A DNA stretch of 64,000 nucleotides from Bradyrhizobium sp. AUGA SZCCT0176 (GCF_018130145.1 NZ_JAFCMB010000004.1:434001-498000), one strand, 5' to 3'. Shown: positions 26,597-36,351, counted from the first letter of the stretch. Numbers and translations: made by a program. Notes: generated by a model from the sequence alone, not told the origin.

Positions 26597-27061
26597 CTAT
26601 AGCGACTTTGCCATCTCGCTGGTCGCCGACCAGCCCAGTTGCGCGTACAGCGGCCGTCCCACCTTGGTGGCATGCAGTATCGCGAAAGCCACGCCTCGCC
26701 TGGCGAATTCCTGGTCCGCCCGGTCCATCAGCGCTTTGGCAATTCCCTGTTTGCGATGCGACGGCTCGACAAACACGTTGAGCACGTAGCCGCGCCTGTC
26801 CTGCGTCGGATGCGCCGGGCCCGGCGGCCACTCGATGGTCATCAGCCCGATTCCCGCGATGGGCTTGCCGTGCTCCTCGACGATATAGCCGAAATACGAT
26901 CCGTCGCCGAGGTGCTTGGCCAGCCAGGGCCGAAAATGCGCGGTCTGACTCGCCAAAATCGCTTCGGTCCTGCCCGGCGCGTCGGATTCGCGGAACATCT
27001 GTTCGCGGTGCCGGCACACCAGTTCGAGATCGTCGGCGCGGATTGGCCTGGTCGAAATCAT
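26597..27061 (-). CDS. GNAT family N-acetyltransferase
   Basis: A 154-residue GNAT. The acetyl-CoA pyrophosphate loop lies in [18 protein letters not shown], preceded by the beta-4 strand YVLNVFV. The C-terminal YAQLGW is typical of the fold. Substrate unknown. It is located six bases downstream of the CinA-type gene and 41 bases upstream of gpt on the same strand, so the three may be co-transcribed. Confidence 0.88.
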   Translation of the reverse strand: MISTRPIRADDLELVCRHREQMFRESDAPGRTEAILASQTAHFRPWLAKHLGDGSYFGYIVEEHGKPIAGIGLMTIEWPPGPAHPTQDRRGYVLNVFVEPSHRKQGIAKALMDRADQEFARRGVAFAILHATKVGRPLYAQLGWSATSEMAKSL

Positions 27062-27066
27062 CGGTG

Positions 27067-27804
27067 CTATCGTGGCGTGTTCAAACCCGCCAGCATCTCC
27101 TTCACCGCAGCCATCGCGGCGGCGAGCTTGTCGGGATCGCGCGAGCGGACCACAAGATTGGTGTTCGGCTTCTTGTCTTCGTCCTGGAACGGATAGCTGC
27201 CGATGATGGTGTCGGGATGGGCACTCGCGATCACGCGCAAGGGGCCGCCGATGTCGCCTTCCCGCGCATTCGCCCGGACCGAATCCGACAGCATCCGCAC
27301 GCCCGATTTCAGCTTCGGCGCGACGATATCCATCATCGCTTGCATGATGGTGGGAATACCGGCCATCACGATGACGTTGCCGAGCTTGAAGCCGGGGGCC
27401 AGGATGGTGGCGCTCTGGATCAGTTCGGCGCCATCGGGGACACGGGCCATGCGCAAGCGCGCCTCGTTCAGATCCTGTTCGGTCCAGCGCTCGCGGAATC
27501 GGGCCACCACTTCGGGGTGATGATCGATGCCGACGCCGAACGCCTTGGCGACGCTGTCGGCAGTGATGTCGTCATGGGTCGGCCCGATGCCACCGGTGGT
27601 AAAGACGTAATCGTAGCGCTTTCGCAGTGCATCAAGGGCGGCGATGATGTCGGCCTCCTCGTCGGCAACGACGCGGACTTCCTTGAGGTCGATCCCGATA
27701 TTGGTCAGGTACTCGGCGATAAAGCCGATGTTCTTGTCCTTGGTCCGGCCGGACAGGATCTCGTCACCAATGACCAGAATACCCGCTGTGACGATCTCAC
27801 TCAT
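27067..27804 (-). CDS. CinA N-terminal-type molybdopterin-binding domain protein
   Basis: A 245-residue protein consisting of the MoCF_biosynth domain of CinA without the C-terminal nicotinamide-nucleotide amidase domain. [17 protein letters not shown] near the start and [12 protein letters not shown] are the standard motifs. In full CinA this domain hydrolyses ADP-ribose-type compounds; the short form may do the same in NAD-related salvage. ATG 27804 follows GAGGATTGGAA. It is divergent from the ATP-grasp operon with about 220 bases between them. Confidence 0.85.
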   Translation of the reverse strand: MSEIVTAGILVIGDEILSGRTKDKNIGFIAEYLTNIGIDLKEVRVVADEEADIIAALDALRKRYDYVFTTGGIGPTHDDITADSVAKAFGVGIDHHPEVVARFRERWTEQDLNEARLRMARVPDGAELIQSATILAPGFKLGNVIVMAGIPTIMQAMMDIVAPKLKSGVRMLSDSVRANAREGDIGGPLRVIASAHPDTIIGSYPFQDEDKKPNTNLVVRSRDPDKLAAAMAAVKEMLAGLNTPR

Positions 27805-28026
27805 TTCCAATCCTCGTCTTATCCCCTGACCTTGCGCATCCAACGCATTGAAGTCACGGGGCTTTGCTGCCGAAATAAGCACCCGGAAGCCGATTTTTGA
27901 GGCAGCACGGGGAAACAACCCCATACCAAATGCTCCAGCCCATGCATATCGCGCTGGCCCGGCCCTTGCTACCATCCCGTGAAGTCATGCACTGTGTCGC
28001 ATGGCTTCGAAAGATAGTCAGGATTT

Positions 28027-29445
28027 ATGGCAGTCGCGTTTGATGAAATGAATGGCCCCGGCGGGGACCTCCGGCCCGCCTACCAGGAACTCTCCCGCTG
28101 GTTGAAGGAGACGCCTCCGGACGCCCTTGAATATCGCCGCCAGGAAGCGGAGCTGCTGTTCCGCCGGATCGGCATCACCTTTGCCGTCTATGGCGACGCC
28201 GAAGCCCAGGAACGGCTGATCCCCTTCGACGTGATCCCCCGGATCATGTCGGCCAAGGAATGGACGCTGCTGGAGAAGGGCCTGAAGCAGCGGGTCCGCG
28301 CCCTCAACATGTTCCTGCGCGACATCTATCACGGCCGCGACATCCTGCGCGCCAACATCATCCCCGACGACCTGATCTTCCAGAATCCGGTATTCCGTCC
28401 CGAAATGAACGGCCAGGACGTCCCCCATGACGTCTACGTCCATATCGCCGGGATCGATATCGTCCGGGTCGACGCCGACAATTTCATCGTACTGGAGGAC
28501 AATGCGCGGACCCCGTCCGGCGTGTCCTACATGCTGGAAAACCGCGAAATCATGATGCGGCTGTTTCCGGACCTGTTCGCCCGCCACCGCGTCGCACCGG
28601 TGGAGAAGTACCCCGACGAACTGCTGTCGGCGCTGCGCTCGGTGGCGCCGCTCTCCGCTTCCGCCGAGCCTGTGGTCGCGCTGATGACGCCCGGCGTCTA
28701 CAACTCGGCCTATTACGAGCACTCGTTCCTGGCCGACAAGCTCGGCATCGAGCTGGTCGAGGGCCGCGACCTCATCGTCAAGAACGACGAGGTGTTCATG
28801 CGCACCACCGAGGGCCTCAAGCGCGTCGACGTGATCTACCGCCGCGTCGACGACGACTTCCTGGATCCCCTGACCTTCCGCCCGGATTCCGCGCTCGGCG
28901 TGCCCGGGCTGATGTCGGCCTACGCGGCCGGCAACGTCACACTCGCCAACGCCGTCGGCACCGGCATCGCCGATGACAAGGCGGTCTATTCCTACATGCC
29001 GGACATCGTGAAATTCTATCTCGGCGAAGAGCCGATCCTGAAGAACGTGCCGACCTGGCGCTGCCGCGAGCCCAAGGACCTCGCCTACGTGCTCGACAAT
29101 CTCGGCGATCTCGTGGTCAAGGAAGTGCATGGCTCCGGCGGCTACGGCATGCTGATCGGCCCCGCCGCCACCAAAGCGACGATCGAGGCGTTCCGCGACA
29201 AGCTCAAGCGCGAGCCGGAGGGTTTTATCGCGCAGCCGACGCTGGCGTTGTCGACCTGCCCAACCTGCACCGCGTCGGGCCTCGCGCCGCGCCATGTCGA
29301 CCTCCGGCCGTTCGTGCTGACCGGGCGCGATCACGTCACCATCGTGCCGGGCGGGCTGACCCGCGTGGCGCTGAAGGAAGGCTCCCTGGTGGTCAATTCG
29401 AGCCAGGGCGGCGGCACCAAGGACACCTGGATTCTGGACGAATAG
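28027..29445 (+). CDS. Circularly permuted ATP-grasp protein (CP_ATPgrasp_1)
   Basis: A 472-residue protein of the circularly permuted ATP-grasp family (old names DUF404/DUF407), predicted to make peptide or amide bonds at the expense of ATP. Characteristic blocks are RVRALNMFLRDIYHGRDIL, DVYVHIAGIDIVRVDADNF, VLEDNARTPSGVSYMLENR and VKEVHGSGGYGMLIGP, the last being the ATP-binding glycine loop. ATG 28027 follows AGGA. The alpha-E protein starts two bases after its stop and a transglutaminase follows. This trio is a recurring gene set thought to synthesise and process an unknown peptide tag or small peptide (inference from published comparative genomics). Confidence 0.9.
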   Translation: MAVAFDEMNGPGGDLRPAYQELSRWLKETPPDALEYRRQEAELLFRRIGITFAVYGDAEAQERLIPFDVIPRIMSAKEWTLLEKGLKQRVRALNMFLRDIYHGRDILRANIIPDDLIFQNPVFRPEMNGQDVPHDVYVHIAGIDIVRVDADNFIVLEDNARTPSGVSYMLENREIMMRLFPDLFARHRVAPVEKYPDELLSALRSVAPLSASAEPVVALMTPGVYNSAYYEHSFLADKLGIELVEGRDLIVKNDEVFMRTTEGLKRVDVIYRRVDDDFLDPLTFRPDSALGVPGLMSAYAAGNVTLANAVGTGIADDKAVYSYMPDIVKFYLGEEPILKNVPTWRCREPKDLAYVLDNLGDLVVKEVHGSGGYGMLIGPAATKATIEAFRDKLKREPEGFIAQPTLALSTCPTCTASGLAPRHVDLRPFVLTGRDHVTIVPGGLTRVALKEGSLVVNSSQGGGTKDTWILDE

Positions 29446-29447
29446 AG

Positions 29448-30392
29448 ATGCTGTCGCGCACCGCCGAAAACCTGTACTGGCTGGCCCGCTATGTCGAGCG
29501 CGCGGAATATCTCGCGCGCACTATCGACGCGACCTTGCGCGTGACCGCCCTTCCCGCCGCCTATATCGGCAAGACCAATGAATGGGATTCCGCGCTGTTG
29601 ACCGCCGGCGTCAGCGCCAGCTTCTACGAGGCCTATCAGGAAGCCAACGAACAGAACGTCGTCGAGTACCTGGCGTTCTCGCCGTCCAACCCCTCCTCGA
29701 TCAAGAATTGCATCGAGGCCGCCCGGCTCAATTCCCGCTCGGTGCGCACGGCACTGACGAGTGAGATGTGGGACACCATCAACTCGGCCTGGATCGAGCT
29801 GCAGGAGGTCTGGGGTAAAGGCACGTCGAGCCGGGAAGAGCTGGCGAGATTCCTGCGCTTCGTGCAGGAGACTTCGCTGCGCTTCGACGGTTCCGCTTAC
29901 CGGACCATGCTGCGCAACGACGCCTACTGGTTCTCGCGCCTCGGGCTGCATCTGGAGCGCGCCGACAACACCGCCCGCATTCTCGACGTGAAGTATCACG
30001 TGCTGCTGCCCGAGGAGGAACATGTCGGCGGTCCGCTGGATTATTACCAGTGGACCTCGATCCTGCGCTCGGTGTCTGCGCTGACGGCCTATCACTGGGT
30101 CTACCGCGAGACGCTGAAACCCTGGCTGATCGCTGATTTGCTGATCCTCAACGACACGCTGCCGCGCTCGCTGGCGAGCTGCTACAGCAATCTGGTGCGG
30201 AACCTCGACCAGATCGGCGTCGCCTATGGCCGCCAGGGCGCCTCCCAGCGCCACGCCCGCGGCGTCCGCAACCGGCTTGAACACAGCCATATGGACGATA
30301 TCTTCCAGCATGGCGTCCATGAATTCATCCAGGAATTCATTGCGGACAACGCTCGGCTGGGTGAGATCATCACCAAGCAGTATCTGATTTGA
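29448..30392 (+). CDS. Alpha-E domain protein (DUF403)
   Basis: A 314-residue, almost wholly helical protein. It begins MLSRTAENLYWLARYVERAEYLAR, the signature of the alpha-E family, and repeats the theme at LGLHLERADNTARILDVKYH. The family is defined by conserved acidic residues and always travels with circularly permuted ATP-grasp proteins; its biochemical role is unknown. It starts two bases after the ATP-grasp stop, so the two are translationally linked. A family II repeat separates it from the transglutaminase. Confidence 0.9.
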   Translation: MLSRTAENLYWLARYVERAEYLARTIDATLRVTALPAAYIGKTNEWDSALLTAGVSASFYEAYQEANEQNVVEYLAFSPSNPSSIKNCIEAARLNSRSVRTALTSEMWDTINSAWIELQEVWGKGTSSREELARFLRFVQETSLRFDGSAYRTMLRNDAYWFSRLGLHLERADNTARILDVKYHVLLPEEEHVGGPLDYYQWTSILRSVSALTAYHWVYRETLKPWLIADLLILNDTLPRSLASCYSNLVRNLDQIGVAYGRQGASQRHARGVRNRLEHSHMDDIFQHGVHEFIQEFIADNARLGEIITKQYLI

Positions 30393-30401
30393 TACATTCA
30401 G

Positions 30402-30524
30402 CGTCATGGCCGGGCTTGACCCGGCCATCCACGTCTTGCTTTGGAGAGTGAGAAGGAAGAAAGACGTGGATGCCCGGGACGTCTAGCGCGAAGACGCGCT
30501 TCGCGCTAATGCCCGGGCATGACG
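30402..30524. repeat. Palindromic repeat, family II, with inserted hairpin
   Basis: Ends CGTCATGGCCGGGCTTGACC and GCCCGGGCATGACG. Between two CCCGGG sites near the right end sits an extra hairpin TAGCGCGAAG/CTTCGCGCTA (30484-30508) that the copy at 25181 lacks. It interrupts the otherwise tight alpha-E to transglutaminase operon. Confidence 0.75.
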
Positions 30525-30549
30525 ATCTCAACCTCATCCCGGTCTACCC

Positions 30550-31389
30550 ATGCGCCTGCGAATTGCCCATACCACCAGCTATCGTTATGAGCCCCCCGCC
30601 TCGGGCGTGATCCAGATCCTGCGGATGACGCCCGGCAGCCATGACGGGCAGTATGTCGCCGAGTGGCAGATCGACGTCTCTACCGATTCCCGGCTCGACA
30701 TGCACCAGGACGCGTTCGGCAATGTCACGCATGTTCTGACTCACGGGCCGCTCGCCGACCTCACCATCAATGTCGAGGGCCTGATCGAGACCCACGACAC
30801 CGGCGGCGTGCTGCGCGGCACCGACGAGCGTTTCCCGCCGAGCCTGTTCCTGCGCTCCACCGCGCTCACCGAAGTCAATCCGGCGATGGCGACTTTTGCC
30901 CGCGAGATGCGCTCCGAATCGGGCGACGACGTGCTCGGCTTCCTGCATGCGCTGATGGTGCAGATCAACGAGCACATGACGTTCGACGAGGATCCGACCA
31001 ACAGCGGCACCTCGGCGGCGGAGGCCTTCGCTTTGAAGCGCGGCGTGTGCCAGGACTACGCGCATATCTTCATCGCCTGCGCGCGCTCGGGCGGCGTGCC
31101 GGCGCGGTTTGTCTCCGGGCATTTCCTGCGCTCCGACGGCACCGTCAACCAGCAGGCCGGCCATGCCTGGGCGGAAGCTTTCGTGCCTGATCTGGGCTGG
31201 GTCGGCTTCGACGCCGCCAACGGCATCTGCACGACGGACGCCCACGCCCGCATCGCCATCGGCCTGGATTATCTCGGCGCGGCCCCCGTCCGCGGCACCC
31301 GCTACGGCGGCGGCAACGAGACGCTGACGGTTGCGGTCAAGGTAGAACAGGCCGGCGGCCGGTCGGGGCAGTGGCAGAGCCAGTCGTGA
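30550..31389 (+). CDS. Transglutaminase-like cysteine peptidase (operon copy)
   Basis: A 279-residue transglutaminase-superfamily protein with an N-terminal beta domain (MRLRIAHTTSYRYEPPASGV). The triad is Cys167 (RGVCQDYAH), His205 (QAGHAWAEAF) and Asp221 (GFDAANG). Bacterial members mostly cleave peptide or isopeptide bonds rather than cross-link. No signal peptide, so cytosolic. It is the third gene of the ATP-grasp/alpha-E set; together they could build and trim a peptide. A related protein lies at 36842-37744. Confidence 0.9.
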   Translation: MRLRIAHTTSYRYEPPASGVIQILRMTPGSHDGQYVAEWQIDVSTDSRLDMHQDAFGNVTHVLTHGPLADLTINVEGLIETHDTGGVLRGTDERFPPSLFLRSTALTEVNPAMATFAREMRSESGDDVLGFLHALMVQINEHMTFDEDPTNSGTSAAEAFALKRGVCQDYAHIFIACARSGGVPARFVSGHFLRSDGTVNQQAGHAWAEAFVPDLGWVGFDAANGICTTDAHARIAIGLDYLGAAPVRGTRYGGGNETLTVAVKVEQAGGRSGQWQSQS

Positions 31390-31396
31390 GGGGCTC

Positions 31397-31492
31397 CGTC
31401 CTTTCGGGATGGTGCGCAAGCACCAGACCCGGAATCTCGAGATGGTTGCGCGAGATTCCGGGCTCGTCGCTTCGCGCCGCCCCGGAATGACG
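31397..31492. repeat. Palindromic repeat, family I
   Basis: Degenerate copy: left end CGTCCTTTCGGGATGGTGCGC, central region with ACCCGGAATCTCGAGA and a second CGAGATTCCGGG, right end GCCCCGGAATGACG. It begins eight bases after the transglutaminase stop. Confidence 0.7.
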
Positions 31493-31504
31493 ACTGAAGT
31501 TGTC

Positions 31505-31583
31505 GCTCGATATCCCGGGTTCGCGCTAAGCGCGCCCTCAGATGCGCAATTGCGCATCGGGGGATGACGGCCTTTCGGCCGTC
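31505..31583. repeat. Repeat remnant with 18-bp palindrome module and terminator-like hairpin
   Basis: Contains ATATCCCGGGTTCGCGC, then the perfect palindrome GATGCGCAATTGCGCATC at 31541-31558 followed by GGGGG. It ends in GACGGCC-TTTC-GGCCGTC (31566-31583), whose last bases overlap the stop codon of the leftward binding-protein gene. The hairpin could terminate that gene. Confidence 0.65.
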
Positions 31584-33195
31584 ACTTATCCAGCCACACA
31601 TCCTCGAACCGCAGATTATTATACTGACTATTGTCGTGCGGCTTGAAGTTCTTCACATGGGGCTGCCAGCAATTGCCGGCCGATGAATGCAGGATGATCG
31701 GGCGCGCGGCGTCGTCGACCAGGATGCGCTCGATATCCCAAACGATCTTCCTGCGCTTTTCCTTGTCGAGTTCGCGCGACTGTGCCGCCAGCAACTTGTC
31801 GACCTCGGCATTGCAGTACTGGGTATAGTTGCGCTCGGACTTGCATGAATAGTTCTCGACGATGTTGCCGTCGGGATCGTCGACGCTGACGCCGGTGACG
31901 TTCAATCCGATCGTAAAATCCTTTTTCGCCAGCCGCGCATACCATCGCGGCGTATCGAGGATGTCGAGTTCGCCGACGATGTAAATCTTCTTGAGCTGGT
32001 CGGCCAGGATCACCGCGGGATCGCGGTAGGTCGGCAGGTTCCGGGTCTGGATCTTGATCGGCAGCGGTTTGGCGTCGCTGTAGCCGAGCTTCTGCATGAT
32101 CGCCTGCGCTTCCGCGACGTTCCTGGCGATGTCAGGGCCATAGCCCATGAGCGATGACACCATTTCCGGAGACATGCCCCATTCGCCCTCGGGCTTTGCC
32201 AGCATCGCCCCGCCCAGCCGCGCGTTGCCTTCCATCAGGATGGTGTTGAAGGCCTTGCGATCGAGCGCCAGCGACATCGCCTTGCGAATGTCGGGATTGT
32301 CGAACGGCGGGTTGACGCGATTGACCAGCAAATTGATCTGGGTTCCGGTGCCGGTCATCTCGCAGATCGCGTTCGGCGCCCGCGCCTTGATGTCCTTCAG
32401 CAGGGGAACGCTGACATCGGAGGGAAAGGTGATGTCGTAGTCGCCGGTCGCGAATGCCAGCATCCGCGTGGCGCGGTTGTCGATCGTCCGCACCGTGATT
32501 TCATCGAGATAGGGCCGATCCTTCTTGAAGTAATCCGGATTGCGCACGACGTGCATGGATTCGCCGCGCTTGAATTCGACGAACTTGAATGGCCCGGTGC
32601 CGATCGGCTTGGTCCGCATCACAGCTTGCGGCACGTGGCAGGGATAGACAGCTGAAAACGCGCTCGCCAGCAGCACCGGCAGGCTCGGCTGCGGCTCGCT
32701 CAGTTCGAACGTCGCCTCATGGTCGCCATTGATGCTGACGTCCTGCAGCTTGGTGTACCAGACCTTGCGCGGGTTGCGCCTGAAATCCTGCGTTTCGGTC
32801 TTGCCGATCAGCATTCGCCAGGTGCACTGCACGTCTTTCGCCGTGAAGGGTTGGCCGTCGTGCCACTTCACGCCCTGCCGCAGCTTGAAGGTCAGCTTGG
32901 TGTTGGTCGCGTCCCAGGACCAGCTTTCGGCCAGATCAGGGATCACGGTCTCCATGCTCTCATGCGGTTTGGCCGGATCGAACACCACGAGATTATTGAA
33001 CACCGCCGCAAACGGCAGCACCGAGGCGATGGTCGCTTCTTCCAGGAGTGACGTCGAGGGCGGATTGTCGTTGTGATAGAGCCGGAGCGTGCCGCCCTTC
33101 TTCTGGGCGATTGCGGGGCTTGCAGCGCACAGCGCGATGCAAAGCAGTGCCAGGGGAGCGAATTTCCATCTGACGGACAACCGGTTGGCGCGCAC
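31582..33195 (-). CDS. Orphan peptide-type ABC substrate-binding protein (SBP_bac_5)
   Basis: A 537-residue periplasmic binding protein with a Sec signal ending at AASPAIAQ (about residue 31). The family landmark TFKLRQGVKWHDGQPFTAKDVQCTW is present, as is the C-terminal lobe. No permease or ATPase genes adjoin it, unlike the copy at 12165, so it must share membrane components with another transporter, be a distant operon member, or serve in sensing. The downstream end is a repeat remnant; upstream lies the divergent AI-2E-type transporter gene. Confidence 0.88.
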   Translation of the reverse strand: MRANRLSVRWKFAPLALLCIALCAASPAIAQKKGGTLRLYHNDNPPSTSLLEEATIASVLPFAAVFNNLVVFDPAKPHESMETVIPDLAESWSWDATNTKLTFKLRQGVKWHDGQPFTAKDVQCTWRMLIGKTETQDFRRNPRKVWYTKLQDVSINGDHEATFELSEPQPSLPVLLASAFSAVYPCHVPQAVMRTKPIGTGPFKFVEFKRGESMHVVRNPDYFKKDRPYLDEITVRTIDNRATRMLAFATGDYDITFPSDVSVPLLKDIKARAPNAICEMTGTGTQINLLVNRVNPPFDNPDIRKAMSLALDRKAFNTILMEGNARLGGAMLAKPEGEWGMSPEMVSSLMGYGPDIARNVAEAQAIMQKLGYSDAKPLPIKIQTRNLPTYRDPAVILADQLKKIYIVGELDILDTPRWYARLAKKDFTIGLNVTGVSVDDPDGNIVENYSCKSERNYTQYCNAEVDKLLAAQSRELDKEKRRKIVWDIERILVDDAARPIILHSSAGNCWQPHVKNFKPHDNSQYNNLRFEDVWLDK

Positions 33196-33293
33196 TTTGG
33201 CCTCCCAAAAGATTTTGTTTTTCTATAGAACTACCACCGGTCGAGCGCAACGTTACGCGGGTGATTATCCCAGAGTAAGGTAGCTGGCGTCGC

Positions 33294-34298
33294 ATGAAGA
33301 TCGCGGTCGGGATCATCGCAGCGGTTCTGTTGGCGGCCGCTGCCAAGGAAGCAAGCGCAGTGTTCGCGCCGCTGGCGCTGGCGCTCTTTATCATCGCAAT
33401 CGTCTGGCCGCTGCAGAGCCGGCTGCAGGCGAAAATGCCGAAACTGCTGGCATTAGCCGTCACCATCGTCGTCACGATCGTGGTCTGTCTCGCTTTCGCC
33501 TCGCTCGCGGCCTGGGGATTCGGGCGGGTCGGACGATCACTGATGGCCGATACGGTGCGCTATCAGGCGCTTTATGGCGCCATGGTGACGTGGCTCGACG
33601 GCCATGGCGTCTCGGTCGCCGGCCTGTGGGCCGAGCATTTTAACGTCGCGTGGCTGATGCGCGCAACGCAACTCGTCACCGGCCGCGTCAACACCACACT
33701 CAGCTTCTGGGTGATTGCACTTGTCTATGTTGTGCTGGGACTTCTGGAGGTAGAGGACGCCAGACGAAGGATCGAGACGCTCGGCAAGCCTGAGGTTGCG
33801 CGCGTGCTGCTGGACGGCAGTGCGGCGACCGCGGCCAAATTCCGGAAATACCTCCTGGTTCGGACGCAGATGAGCGCCATCACCGGCCTGCTCGTCGGTC
33901 TGTTCGCCTGGATCACCGGACTGCCGTTCGCGCTCGAGTGGGGCGTGATCGCCTTTGCGCTCAATTACATCCCCTTCATCGGGCCCTTCATCGCAACGCT
34001 GTTTCCCACCTTGCTGGCGATGACACAATTCGAGAGCTGGCAAGCCGTTCTTGCCGTGTTCGTTTGCCTCAACATCATCCAGTTTGTGGTCGGCAGTTAT
34101 ATTGAGCCGCGCGTTGCCGGCAGCATGCTTTCGATCTCGCCTCTGGTTGTGTTGTTCGCGATCTTTTTCTGGACTTTTCAGTGGGGCTTGTTCGGAACTT
34201 TCATCGGCGTACCGATCGCGCTCGCTATCCTCACCTTCTGTGCCCAGCATCCGTCGAGCCGCTGGATAGCCGATCTGCTCGGCGGATCGAAGCAATAG
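33294..34298 (+). CDS. AI-2E family transporter (PerM/UPF0118)
   Basis: A 334-residue integral membrane protein with about seven hydrophobic segments. Family landmarks are the amphipathic central region and the C-terminal block GVIAFALNYIPFIGPFIATLFPTLLA, SYIEPRVAGSMLSISPLVVLF and WGLFGTFIGVPI. Family members export autoinducer-2, exchange sodium for protons, or are uncharacterised. ATG 33294 lies close to AAGGTAGC. It is convergent with the metallophosphoesterase gene with a gap of 13 bases. Confidence 0.88.
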   Translation: MKIAVGIIAAVLLAAAAKEASAVFAPLALALFIIAIVWPLQSRLQAKMPKLLALAVTIVVTIVVCLAFASLAAWGFGRVGRSLMADTVRYQALYGAMVTWLDGHGVSVAGLWAEHFNVAWLMRATQLVTGRVNTTLSFWVIALVYVVLGLLEVEDARRRIETLGKPEVARVLLDGSAATAAKFRKYLLVRTQMSAITGLLVGLFAWITGLPFALEWGVIAFALNYIPFIGPFIATLFPTLLAMTQFESWQAVLAVFVCLNIIQFVVGSYIEPRVAGSMLSISPLVVLFAIFFWTFQWGLFGTFIGVPIALAILTFCAQHPSSRWIADLLGGSKQ

Positions 34299-34311
34299 GG
34301 GGTGACAAACG

Positions 34312-36105
34312 CTAGCTACCGCTCTCGCCGGCGATCTCGACGCACTGCGGCGGGAGCAAACAGAGCCGCCCGTTCGAACCGGCGGCCAGCGTATGGATCA
34401 GAAACTGCGTCGGTTCGGCGTCAGGGCCACCCATGACAGGCGACGGAGCAGAGATGATCTTCAGCGTACCGCAGGCGCCGATCCAGTCGATGTGGCGATG
34501 GCCGTGCATGACCACGGCCCGCTTCGCGAAAGGCCTGAGTTTGCGGACAAACCAGCTGCCGTTGACCAGCGCGGTTCCAATCCGTTCGGAAAAATTCGTA
34601 ACCGGCATTGGATATTCTATCAGATGATGATGCAGCGCGACGATCCATTGCGCTTTCGGGAAACGACCCAGCGCCGCCGCGAGCCGGCGCATCTGTTCAA
34701 CGGAGACCAATCCGAGCGCGTTGGTGAAGGAAAAATGCGTATCGGCGTTGGAATTCAGGATCAGGACGCCTAATCCGTCTTCCCGATCGGGTGGCAACAG
34801 CATCGGAAACAGGTCGTCGAACAGCCCGACCAGTCCGGCGGCGCGGCGCAAGCCGCCGCGTTCGGCGAATGCCGCGATCCGCTGGCGATACGGCGCCAGC
34901 GCCTCGTTGAGCGTCGCTGCCGGCTTTCCCGTGTCGTCGACGACATACACACGTTCCCCCTGCACGGTTGCGATGGCCGACAACGTCCGCATCTGCCGCA
35001 GCCGCTTGCCGGGGCTGAACGGCAAATCGAGCCGGGCCGGATTGGCACGGTCGACGATGTTCAGATCGTGATTGCCGGGCAACATGACCATGAGAGCCGC
35101 GAGATCACGATGCAGCGCCACGACGTCGAGGAATTCGGCCCATTCCGTCGCGCGGCCGGCATCGGTCATGTCGCCGGTCACAAGGATGAGATCGAGCGGG
35201 TCAGCGGCGTGGATCGCCGCAAGACGCGCCATGAGGCGCGTAAAGCGCTGGTTTCCGCGCGGGCCGCCACGTCCGCTCTCGATGCGGAAACCATATCGCT
35301 CGCCGATCACGTGAAGGTCCGAAAGATGCGCGACACGCCAGGTCCGGCAACCGGACGGCGCGTCGTCGAATCCGGGAAGATCGAGCGGCTGATCCATTCT
35401 GGCATCCGCAAAGCCCCAGACCAGCGACGCGAACGCGAGATAACCCGATACCAGTATGACCGCATTGGCCAAAGTCGGAACGATCAGCCGATGCAGAAGC
35501 ACAAGGTCCGACACCGAACCGGTCCACCGCGAGAAGGGCCAAACGAAAATCGCGACTGCCGCCGCACACAGGCAGAGCACAATGCCAGCGCCAGCGGAGC
35601 TCGTCGCACGCAGCCGTGCCCGCCCTGCCGCGTCAGCGTTCCTGCCGAACACCAGTTCCACCAGGTGCCGCAGCGCTTCGCGCCCAAACGCATAGCCGGG
35701 CTGGACGGCGAGCGCATTGAGCGACCAGAAATTTGTCTCAGCGGCCCGAAACAATGGTCGCCATCCGAACCATCCAAGCGCGATGACCGTGACCAGCAGC
35801 AGCGCCGCGCCGATCCCGGTCAGTTCCAGAACATGTTCGGACAAGGATGAGAACCATGCCGTCGCGATCAGCGGCGCGAGCCCGAGCAGCACCGCCGGCA
35901 ACAGCAGCGAGACGGTCCAGGCAAACAGCAGTTTCGGCAGGCTGATTTCAACCAGCAGACTGCCGGCGATCGCCAGCAGCGATCTCTGTCCGGGACTGGA
36001 GGCATCGTCCTCGATATCGCCCTGGCGCGGATCGACAAGCAACCGGCCTTGAGCGGCTGTTGAATCAGGCTCCGCGGTCGGCCTCCTCATGATCAGGGCC
36101 CGCAT
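34312..36105 (-). CDS. Membrane-anchored metallophosphoesterase
   Basis: A 597-residue protein. The N-terminal ~240 residues hold about four hydrophobic segments (around 55-75, 90-110, 165-185 and 205-225). A calcineurin-like phosphoesterase domain follows: HLSDLHVIG (Asp and His ligands), TGDMTDAG, LPGNHDLN (the GNHD block), ALHHHLIEYP and HGHRHIDW, all metal-binding motifs being intact. The domain probably faces the cytosol. Substrates of this family include cyclic nucleotides and phospholipid headgroups; none can be inferred. ATG 36105 is the only good start. No obvious operon partner. Confidence 0.85.
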   Translation of the reverse strand: MRALIMRRPTAEPDSTAAQGRLLVDPRQGDIEDDASSPGQRSLLAIAGSLLVEISLPKLLFAWTVSLLLPAVLLGLAPLIATAWFSSLSEHVLELTGIGAALLLVTVIALGWFGWRPLFRAAETNFWSLNALAVQPGYAFGREALRHLVELVFGRNADAAGRARLRATSSAGAGIVLCLCAAAVAIFVWPFSRWTGSVSDLVLLHRLIVPTLANAVILVSGYLAFASLVWGFADARMDQPLDLPGFDDAPSGCRTWRVAHLSDLHVIGERYGFRIESGRGGPRGNQRFTRLMARLAAIHAADPLDLILVTGDMTDAGRATEWAEFLDVVALHRDLAALMVMLPGNHDLNIVDRANPARLDLPFSPGKRLRQMRTLSAIATVQGERVYVVDDTGKPAATLNEALAPYRQRIAAFAERGGLRRAAGLVGLFDDLFPMLLPPDREDGLGVLILNSNADTHFSFTNALGLVSVEQMRRLAAALGRFPKAQWIVALHHHLIEYPMPVTNFSERIGTALVNGSWFVRKLRPFAKRAVVMHGHRHIDWIGACGTLKIISAPSPVMGGPDAEPTQFLIHTLAAGSNGRLCLLPPQCVEIAGESGS

Positions 36106-36253
36106 TTTACGTCCGCAGCAGGATCGATTGCTCTCCGACCGACGCTATCAGTCTTTCGGTGGAATGCCAGCAGCGCATCCGCTCACCCGGGGCCGCGACC
36201 TTGCTTCTGAACACACTCATTTTGTTCGCCAGCCTTCCTCTGCGCCAGCCTTC

Positions 36254-36351
36254 GGATATGCAATTCGTGCCACCGGATAGCGTAATTTGTCACAAACTTT
36301 TGTAGCAAAGCGCACAAGCCGCAAACCCTTTCATTCGGTTGCAGCGTTAAC
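36254..36351. repeat. Duplicated upstream region, copy A
   Basis: About 98 bases beginning ATATGCAATTCGTGCCA, with ATTTGTCACAAAC, TTTTGTA, CCGCAAAC and TTCGGTTGCAGCGTTAAC. It matches 37758-37855 at roughly three quarters of positions with only single-base gaps. It precedes the collagen-like gene by 52 bases and is not coding. TTTGTCACAAA is an 11-bp dyad centred on C, a possible operator. Base composition is more AT-rich than the neighbourhood. Confidence 0.6.

Noticed and set aside
28018..29334. A 438-codon minus-strand open frame opposite the ATP-grasp gene
   Set aside because: The plus strand encodes a complete, motif-bearing ATP-grasp protein with a ribosome site; the antisense product is low-complexity His/Gly/Arg/Val-rich. 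The similar frames at 17164-18378, 38046-39086 and 39486-40970 were rejected for the same reason.
19661..31583. CRISPR array
   Set aside because: The repeated palindromes are widely scattered between genes, differ in length and lack regular unique spacers; no cas gene is present.
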